Assembly (NCBI GenBank): GCA_900555105.1 | Contig: USJP01000031.1 | Coordinates: 1-9,888, forward strand | Length of the DNA stretch: 9,888 bases | Source of the DNA: an uncultured Coriobacteriaceae bacterium | GTDB lineage: Bacteria > Actinomycetota > Coriobacteriia > Coriobacteriales > UMGS124 | Reading direction: 5' to 3' | Shown here: piece after piece, positions 5,882 through 9,888 of the stretch | How the letters are laid out: each line of letters starts with the position of its first letter | How positions within the stretch are numbered: position 1 is the first letter of the stretch | The notes under the pieces: generated by a model | Told to the model about the DNA's origin: nothing | Database searches by the model: none | The model's input: only the letters and a program-made list of their open reading frames with translations | Position numbers and translations under genes: made by a program

Positions 5882-7609
5882 CGGCAAGGTCATGGTGAGG
5901 ACGACGCCGCCTCCCAGGCGCTTGCGCTGCTTGATGGTACCCCCGTGGGCATACACGGCAAGCGCCGCTACATAGAGGCCATACATGAGCCTGTCAAGGC
6001 GCATGACGCGCTGGCGGTTGAGGCCGGCCTCGCGGTTCGACTCTGAGCGGCCTGCCTCAGCAGGCAGACACATGGCCTGCAGGAGCACCTCGATCGGGGC
6101 CTTGTCGTTCTCCTCGATGCGAGGCCTGTCGAGCAAGGCGTTGCGCAAAAGGGCTGCACGCTTCTTCTCGTAAACGAACTCGGTGCCCACGCCCGAGGCT
6201 GCGGGGGCGCTTTCAAAGGCACCCAAATCAAGCGGGCAGAGCTCCTCGGGGCGGTTGTCCTGTACAACGAGAACGACGTCGGTCTCATTGGCACGTACGG
6301 AAACCTCGACGACACCGCCCTTGGCGACGCAACCGCAGGCACATTCCAAGATGAGCGTGACCGCAAGGCGAACAAGCGGCACGTCGGCCACGATGACAGG
6401 CGTGGACTGGCCCGGCACCATCTGGAGCACCTTGCCTGCCAGGCCGCTCTTGAGTACATCGACCACGCCTGCCGCCTCGGCGGCCAGGTCGCACTGGGCC
6501 TGAGGCTCGGCGGACAAGGTCGCCTGCACGCGGTCGAGCATGATTTGCATGCGCGAGGTCTCGTCGGCCACGGCGCGCTCGAGAGCCTCACGCTGCACGG
6601 CGTATTCGGGGCGCACCGTCAGGAGCGCGTCGCCCAGGGCATGGACGGTCTGAATGGAAAGGGAGTCGTCGCGCAACATGAGGTCAGCAAAGGCGCTGCG
6701 CACGCGCGTCGCATGCATGGCGCGCAAATCGCGACGATGCTTGACGGCAAGCGATTGGCGTTCGAGGGCGAGCTTGATTTGGTCGGCGATGGCATCAAGG
6801 AATTCGAGGTCGTCGGCAGTGAAGTGACTGCCCTTGACGGCGACGGCCAACACGCCCTCCATGCCTGTCTGCGAAATGAGCGGCAGGTAGATGATGTCGG
6901 ACTGCTCGTGAAAGTCGGTGAGAGCGCCGGCACGGGAGCCGTTTTCGAACACCCAGTGCACCACGTACTTCTCAATGAGCGAGTTGAACGTGTCCTCGCC
7001 AAGGTCGCCCTCCACCACGTTGACCGTGGCGTCGCGGCGTGTGCGGTCGGTATTTTCGGAATCAAACGGGTCGGCCAGGTACATGGCGCATGAACGCCCA
7101 AAGAGGCTCACGACGCTCTGGAGCGCCGTGTCAACCGTCTCGGCAAGGCCATGCGCATAAAAGAAGCTGCCCGTGAGGTCGAACAGGGCCTCGGTGCGCC
7201 TACGAGACGCGTCGTGAGCGTCGGCCTCCTCGCCGAGTTGTACGACGAGCGTGCCGAGCACAACGGAGATGACCATGAAGAGAATGAAGGTGAGGAGGCT
7301 GGCGCGATGGTCGATGCCAAGGTCATAGTAGGGACGCACGAAGCGCCAGTCCTGGATGAGCGCGCCAATGCAAGCCGCGACAATCGTGGGCAAAAAAGCA
7401 CGCGAGAAGAAGGCCACGGCAACCGTGCCCGCCAGGAAGGCCAGGTAGGTTACGCCCTCTGCAAAACCGAACTCGTAGGCGGCATAGGCGGCTGCGGTCG
7501 CCGCGATGAGGCAGGCGCACGTGATGAGCCACGTGCGAGGCCGCCTCACGCGATGAACGCGTCCAGCCTGGCTGTCTTTAAGAGCATCGGAAGGAAAAGC
7601 CTGTGACAC
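5873..7609 (-). CDS. KdpD-like membrane sensor (DUF4118-GAF-kinase core) with degenerate catalytic residues
   Basis: This 578-residue inner-membrane protein has the layout of the C-terminal half of KdpD-type sensors. Residues 27-125 form about four membrane helices with the DUF4118 hallmark (DWRFVRPYYDLGID, then LLTFILFMVISV). A GAF domain spans about 140-285 (HWVFENGSRAG, YLPLIS, GVLAVAV). A dimerisation region lies at 290-365 and a HATPase-like fold at 410-578. The normal phosphoacceptor motif HDLRTP is replaced: in a gap-free match to the remembered KdpD consensus, R313 stands where His should be. The N-box Asn is C423 (LECACGC) and the G1 box DNGPG reads DNRPE (451-455). The end of the ATPase fold (AHGG at 554-557, GGGVVLTMTLP) is kept. 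It therefore looks like a pseudokinase, probably unable to autophosphorylate. The N-terminal Usp/KdpD sensor domain is absent. The start is GTG at 7609, one base after the flavodoxin stop, with a weak GAGAAAG site. No response regulator is in the window. Confidence 0.82.
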   Translation of the reverse strand: MSQAFPSDALKDSQAGRVHRVRRPRTWLITCACLIAATAAAYAAYEFGFAEGVTYLAFLAGTVAVAFFSRAFLPTIVAACIGALIQDWRFVRPYYDLGIDHRASLLTFILFMVISVVLGTLVVQLGEEADAHDASRRRTEALFDLTGSFFYAHGLAETVDTALQSVVSLFGRSCAMYLADPFDSENTDRTRRDATVNVVEGDLGEDTFNSLIEKYVVHWVFENGSRAGALTDFHEQSDIIYLPLISQTGMEGVLAVAVKGSHFTADDLEFLDAIADQIKLALERQSLAVKHRRDLRAMHATRVRSAFADLMLRDDSLSIQTVHALGDALLTVRPEYAVQREALERAVADETSRMQIMLDRVQATLSAEPQAQCDLAAEAAGVVDVLKSGLAGKVLQMVPGQSTPVIVADVPLVRLAVTLILECACGCVAKGGVVEVSVRANETDVVLVVQDNRPEELCPLDLGAFESAPAASGVGTEFVYEKKRAALLRNALLDRPRIEENDKAPIEVLLQAMCLPAEAGRSESNREAGLNRQRVMRLDRLMYGLYVAALAVYAHGGTIKQRKRLGGGVVLTMTLPRG

Positions 7610-7610
7610 A

Positions 7611-8171
7611 TCAATACTTTCTCATGGGGATAAGCCTGACTTTAGGGCCACGGCCAAGCATCAGGGGCGCCGTACCGCGGACCCAAGCGTCGACCTTGTC
7701 CCAATCGCGATAGTCGCCTTCGGCGAGCGGGTAGACGCGAAGCGCCAGCTTCTCCATGTTGGTGAAGCCTTCGGTTCGCTTCCAACCAGGGAAGACGACG
7801 CTTGCCTTGGGATGCAGGCCATGCGCCGTTTCGTGCATAACGGCATCGAGATCTCGCTCAGCAAGGCCCTCCGTCTGGGGTGAGGCGGCGCGTAGGCCTA
7901 CCGAAAAGAGGGCAAGCGGGTGTTTGTCGAGAAACTCCGCGTTGGCGGTGAGCCAATCGCGCGCTTCCTTGTGGAACTTGCCCATCCTCACACCGCTGCC
8001 AAAAACCACGGCATCGATGTCAGAGGGAACGGTGGGCATTTCCTCGACACTTACAACTTGAGGGCGAACGCCGTATGCGATGAAGTCGGTTCCGATGCGT
8101 TTGGCGATAGTGGTGGTGCAGCCAGAAAGTGTCGAATACGCAATGAGTACCTTCTCCATGCGATGAAGCAT
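7611..8171 (-). CDS. Flavodoxin-domain protein, HemG-like (Flavodoxin_5 type)
   Basis: This is a 186-residue cytoplasmic FMN-binding redox protein. The FMN phosphate loop follows the first strand (VLIAYSTLSGCTTTIAKRIG, residues 8-27). It is followed by the AVVFGSGVRMGKFH segment (54-67), the ALFSVGLRA strand (about 87-95) and a C-terminal EGDYRDWDKVDAWV helix, a pattern typical of menaquinone-dependent protoporphyrinogen IX dehydrogenase (HemG) and related flavodoxins. Other heme genes are absent here, so the substrate is open. The FMN loop has Ser-Thr then SGCTTT where HemG has a simpler T-x-x-G-S-T. The ATG at 8171 is preceded by AGGAGA four bases away; the later ATG at 8159 is too far from that site, and the open frame back to 8534 belongs to a different gene's shadow. 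Its stop is followed after one base by the GTG of the KdpD-like sensor (TGATGTG), so the two are almost certainly translated together. Confidence 0.85.
   Translation of the reverse strand: MLHRMEKVLIAYSTLSGCTTTIAKRIGTDFIAYGVRPQVVSVEEMPTVPSDIDAVVFGSGVRMGKFHKEARDWLTANAEFLDKHPLALFSVGLRAASPQTEGLAERDLDAVMHETAHGLHPKASVVFPGWKRTEGFTNMEKLALRVYPLAEGDYRDWDKVDAWVRGTAPLMLGRGPKVRLIPMRKY
7617..7623 (-). promoter_or_regulatory. Weak ribosome site at the flavodoxin-sensor junction
   Basis: GAGAAAG on the minus strand lies seven bases before the GTG at 7609 and inside the last codons of the flavodoxin gene. The junction TGATGTG also contains an ATG at 7611, but it is out of frame with the sensor. The weak site suggests reinitiation by ribosomes leaving the flavodoxin gene. 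Confidence 0.45.
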
Positions 8172-8175
8172 GCAA

Positions 8176-8181
8176 TCTCCT
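8176..8181 (-). promoter_or_regulatory. Ribosome binding site of the flavodoxin-domain gene
   Basis: AGGAGA on the minus strand ends four bases before the ATG at 8171 and sets the start. It excludes both the longer frame from 8534 and the ATG at 8159. Confidence 0.7.
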
Positions 8182-8198
8182 ATTCCCCTGCGGGCAAC

Positions 8199-8227
8199 AT
8201 AAGACGAACCCATATTGTAACGCACAA
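8199..8227 (-). promoter_or_regulatory. Candidate promoter for the flavodoxin-sensor unit
   Basis: On the minus strand TTGTGC (8227-8222) and TCTTAT (8204-8199) are separated by 17 bases, about 28 bases before the flavodoxin start. Matches to the sigma-70 consensus are 3/6 and 4/6. An alternative -10 is TACAAT at 8219-8214. A promoter is expected here because a terminator lies immediately upstream. Confidence 0.3.
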
Positions 8228-8258
8228 AAAGGCCACCCGCGCGAGGCGGGCGGCCTTT
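8226..8258 (-). terminator. Rho-independent terminator after the HdeD-like gene
   Basis: On the minus strand AAAGGCC and CCCGC pair with GCGGG and GGCCTTT in a 13-pair stem (8246-8258 with 8228-8240, one G-T pair) around a five-base loop. A run of five T follows (8230-8226). It begins 27 bases past the stop at 8285. Confidence 0.88.
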
Positions 8259-8284
8259 GCCAGACGAAAAGCCGAAAGTTTCGA

Positions 8285-8866
8285 CTAGTCCTCGATCTGG
8301 ATGGTGTTGCCCATGACGACAGGCATCAGCAGGCAGATGGCATAGACGAAGAAGGCGAGGCCGGCCATGGTGGAAGACATGGAAGAGTCGAGAACGACGC
8401 CCAGGGCCAGGCAGACCATGACGAGGGACAGGATGATCTCGATGGCCATGCCCTTGTAGTGCAGGGCCTTGGTGGAGAAGGCACCGAAGAGGACGCCCAA
8501 GCCGCAGAAAGCGATGAACAGGGCGATGACCCACTCGAAGGAGAGGGTGCCGACGAACGGGTCAACAATGGCGCCGACGCAAGCGGTGAGAGCCATGATG
8601 CCCGAAATCACCAGGTAGCCGGAGATGGTCTTGGAGCCACCAGCGTTCTTCCAAGCAGCAATCTGGCAGATGCCGGCAACAGCCATGACGACAGCACCGA
8701 TGAGCTCACCGGCGGGCCAGGTGTAGCCCTCGGGAAGCTGCGGGTTGTGCATGGCCTCGGGCAGGATGCTGTGACCGACGAAGCAAATCACGCCCATGAC
8801 GACCAGCAGTACGGCGCTGACGACGAGGCCCATGCGCGCCCAGCCGATCCTCTTACCAAACTCCAT
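8285..8866 (-). CDS. Six-helix membrane protein, HdeD/DUF308-like
   Basis: This 193-residue integral membrane protein has six predicted helices, at about 13-31, 53-72, 82-101, 110-130, 139-159 and 166-186. The helices are short and rich in Gly, Ala, Val and Met, and come in repeating pairs, as in the HdeD/DUF308 family, whose E. coli member is linked to acid resistance. Conserved residues are few, so the family call rests on topology, length (typical 170-200) and composition. A 20-residue loop rich in Pro and Glu (33-52, SILPEAMHNPQLPEGY) follows the first helix and is probably extracytoplasmic. The ATG at 8866 has AAAGGGG seven bases before it; the frame continues to 8965 but that part is a leader with two hairpins. 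The gene is monocistronic, with its own leader and its own terminator. A role in membrane stress would be a guess. Confidence 0.72.
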   Translation of the reverse strand: MEFGKRIGWARMGLVVSAVLLVVMGVICFVGHSILPEAMHNPQLPEGYTWPAGELIGAVVMAVAGICQIAAWKNAGGSKTISGYLVISGIMALTACVGAIVDPFVGTLSFEWVIALFIAFCGLGVLFGAFSTKALHYKGMAIEIILSLVMVCLALGVVLDSSMSSTMAGLAFFVYAICLLMPVVMGNTIQIED

Positions 8867-8884
8867 GGTAGAACCCCTTTCCTC

Positions 8885-8921
8885 CACGCCCGAAGGCGTG
8901 CTCCCGGCCGCTTTTCGACCG
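8885..8921 (-). promoter_or_regulatory. Two adjacent hairpins in the leader of the HdeD-like gene
   Basis: Read on the minus strand, CGGTCG-AAAAG-CGGCCG (8921-8905, one T-G pair) is followed four bases later by CACGCC-TTCG-GGCGTG (8900-8885). The second is a six-pair stem capped by the very stable C(UUCG)G tetraloop. They end four bases before the purine-rich ribosome site. They could stabilise the mRNA or modulate translation. No known riboswitch core was recognised. Confidence 0.6.
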
Positions 8922-8946
8922 CGGTACAGAACTTTCCTGAGCAAGT

Positions 8947-8952
8947 ATTCTA
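8947..8952 (-). promoter_or_regulatory. Candidate -10 element for the HdeD-like gene
   Basis: TAGAAT on the minus strand matches TATAAT at 5 of 6 positions and sits in an AT-rich patch about 80 bases before the ATG. No good -35 was found at 16-18 bases; CTGTTG at 8975-8970 is the nearest and poor. Confidence 0.3.
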
Positions 8953-8979
8953 TAGCTATTGCCAAAAAACAACAGTCTC

Positions 8980-8999
8980 AGCGCGCATGCTCACGCGCT
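8980..8999. repeat. Short inverted repeat upstream of the HdeD-like promoter
   Basis: AGCGCG and CGCGCT are exact complements with eight bases between. The repeat lies just upstream of the expected -35 position, where an activator could bind. It is short enough to be chance in GC-rich DNA. Confidence 0.3.
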
Positions 9000-9039
9000 T
9001 TATCCAAAAATGCACGCATAAAACGATATCTGCGGTACG

Positions 9040-9074
9040 AAAAAGGCCCCCGCGGGCAAAGCGAAGGCCTTTTT
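9040..9074 (-). terminator. Rho-independent terminator after the zinc-ribbon membrane protein gene
   Basis: AAAAAGGCC (9040-9048) pairs with GGCCTTTTT (9066-9074), and the middle can form a further CGC-GCG pairing. Read leftward, the stem ends in TTTTT. It starts 32 bases past the stop at 9106. The A/T symmetry would also allow it to work on the plus strand. Confidence 0.8.
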
Positions 9075-9105
9075 GAGGCAAATCTGGCAGTGTGCCTGCG
9101 TAAAC

Positions 9106-9888
9106 TTACAGCGCTTCGATCTTGTCGGCCCAGAGCGCCATGTTGGTACCGTCGTAGACAAACTCGCCGTAGACGTTGATGTTGGAGTCCACGTCGTAGG
9201 AGCTCTTGATATCAACGGGATAGAAGTACACGGTGAGCTGGTTGGCGGCGTTGTTGGGGTCGGAGACCACCATGGAGGACAGGCCGCCGTCGTCCGCCAT
9301 GTCGATGGAGGCGACGGTGCAGTTCAAACCAACCTGCTTGGTGCTCCACTTGGCAGGCTCAGTAAGCAGGTTCTCGCCAAAGACCGGCCATTCGTAAGTG
9401 GTGGCAAGCGTCAGCAGGGCGCTCTTGGCGTTATTGAGGTTGGAGTACGCCTCGCTACGCTCATTGGCCGTGGCAGACGTGTTGTCCAGCACCGTCTCGG
9501 CGGCAGTCACGGCCTGGCGGAGGTTGTAGGCGGTGTAGCGCGTGTAGGGGTGCGTCTCACGCTGCTCGTCGAGAGCCGCGTTGGAGTCGTCAACGAGGGT
9601 CTGAAGCTGGCTGACATCCGAAGAGACAGCCGGGGTACCGGGGCCTCCTGCCTGGTTCGCCTTGCAGGAACCGATGACAAGCGTGAGCACAACGACAAGG
9701 GCCACCAGCACGATGACCGCAACCCAGAACGAGGCGCGCTGGGTGACCGGACGCACGAGAGTGCCGCAATGGGGGCAGCGCGACTGCAGGTGGTCGACGG
9801 GGTGGCCGCACATACGGCACGGCGTGCCAGTACCCACATAGTCGCCGTCCTCGTACTCCACAGCGCGGGACTGGGCGATGCGAGACGA
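9106..9888 (-). CDS. Zinc-ribbon membrane-anchored protein with FIVAR-like and OB-like segments (5' end probably outside window)
   Basis: Function is unknown. Numbered from the GTG at 9861, a zinc ribbon (C15, C18, C29, C32 in CRMC and CPHC) comes first. One membrane helix follows (about 46-64). A two-helix stretch (83-153; ETHPYTRYTAYNLRQAV, then a second LNNAKSALL helix) resembles the FIVAR repeat of Gram-positive surface proteins. The last part (about 178-251, strands around VYFYPVDI and INVYGEFVYDG) looks like a small OB/tRNA_anti-like fold. The predicted topology is cytoplasmic ribbon, external remainder. A Cys at 66 in LVIGSC right after the helix resembles a lipobox, but the long N-terminal ribbon argues against a normal lipoprotein signal. 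The frame is open to the right edge and the GTG at 9861 has no ribosome site, so the true start is likely further upstream. The terminator at 9040-9074 ends the transcript. Confidence 0.72.
   Translation of the reverse strand, partial: SSRIAQSRAVEYEDGDYVGTGTPCRMCGHPVDHLQSRCPHCGTLVRPVTQRASFWVAVIVLVALVVVLTLVIGSCKANQAGGPGTPAVSSDVSQLQTLVDDSNAALDEQRETHPYTRYTAYNLRQAVTAAETVLDNTSATANERSEAYSNLNNAKSALLTLATTYEWPVFGENLLTEPAKWSTKQVGLNCTVASIDMADDGGLSSMVVSDPNNAANQLTVYFYPVDIKSSYDVDSNINVYGEFVYDGTNMALWADKIEAL

Noticed and set aside
4987..5898. Plus-strand open frame of 303 residues opposite the first TPR paralog
   Set aside because: It is a shadow of a minus-strand gene with a ribosome site and a paralog; no recognisable domain.
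8172..8534. N-terminal extension of the flavodoxin frame
   Set aside because: It runs through a terminator and antiparallel to nothing useful: it overlaps the HdeD-like gene in another frame, has no flavodoxin features, and the ribosome site at 8176-8181 marks the real start.

Overview
The window is a compact, GC-rich bacterial segment with high coding density on both strands. The sequence and gene set suggest an anaerobic actinobacterium, most likely of the class Coriobacteriia (Collinsella/Olsenella-like). This placement is an inference from four things: high GC, a [NiFe]-hydrogenase maturation gene (hypE), a phosphoglucose isomerase of the type usually fused to transaldolase in Actinobacteria, and the overall gene style. 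No rRNA, tRNA, CRISPR array, insertion sequence or phage gene was seen.

Rightward genes (about 1-2900): the 3' end of hypE, then a stand-alone isomerase domain of the transaldolase/phosphoglucose-isomerase family (pgi), then a short-chain dehydrogenase/reductase ten bases downstream of pgi. A strong bidirectional terminator at about 2935-2964 closes this block and also serves the converging leftward gene.

Leftward genes (about 3026-9888), in transcription order from the right edge: (i) a zinc-ribbon / membrane anchor / FIVAR-like / OB-like protein whose 5' end is at or beyond the window edge, ended by a terminator; (ii) a six-helix HdeD/DUF308-like membrane protein with two hairpins in its leader, ended by a terminator; (iii) a HemG-like flavodoxin-domain protein followed after one base by a KdpD-like sensor (DUF4118-GAF-kinase core) whose catalytic residues are almost all missing, ended by a terminator that overlaps its stop codon; (iv) two overlapping genes for paralogous TPR/ST7-like helical-repeat proteins; (v) a SlyD-type FKBP prolyl isomerase with a cysteine-rich metal-binding tail.

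The most interesting items are the apparent pseudokinase coupled to a flavodoxin, the tandem paralogous TPR pair (one member with a Met/His cluster encoded by a perfect 11-bp inverted repeat), and a shortened SlyD metal tail about 3 kb from hypE, which fits a shared role in nickel-enzyme maturation. No wholly new multi-gene system can be claimed from the sequence alone; the flavodoxin-pseudosensor pair is the best candidate.
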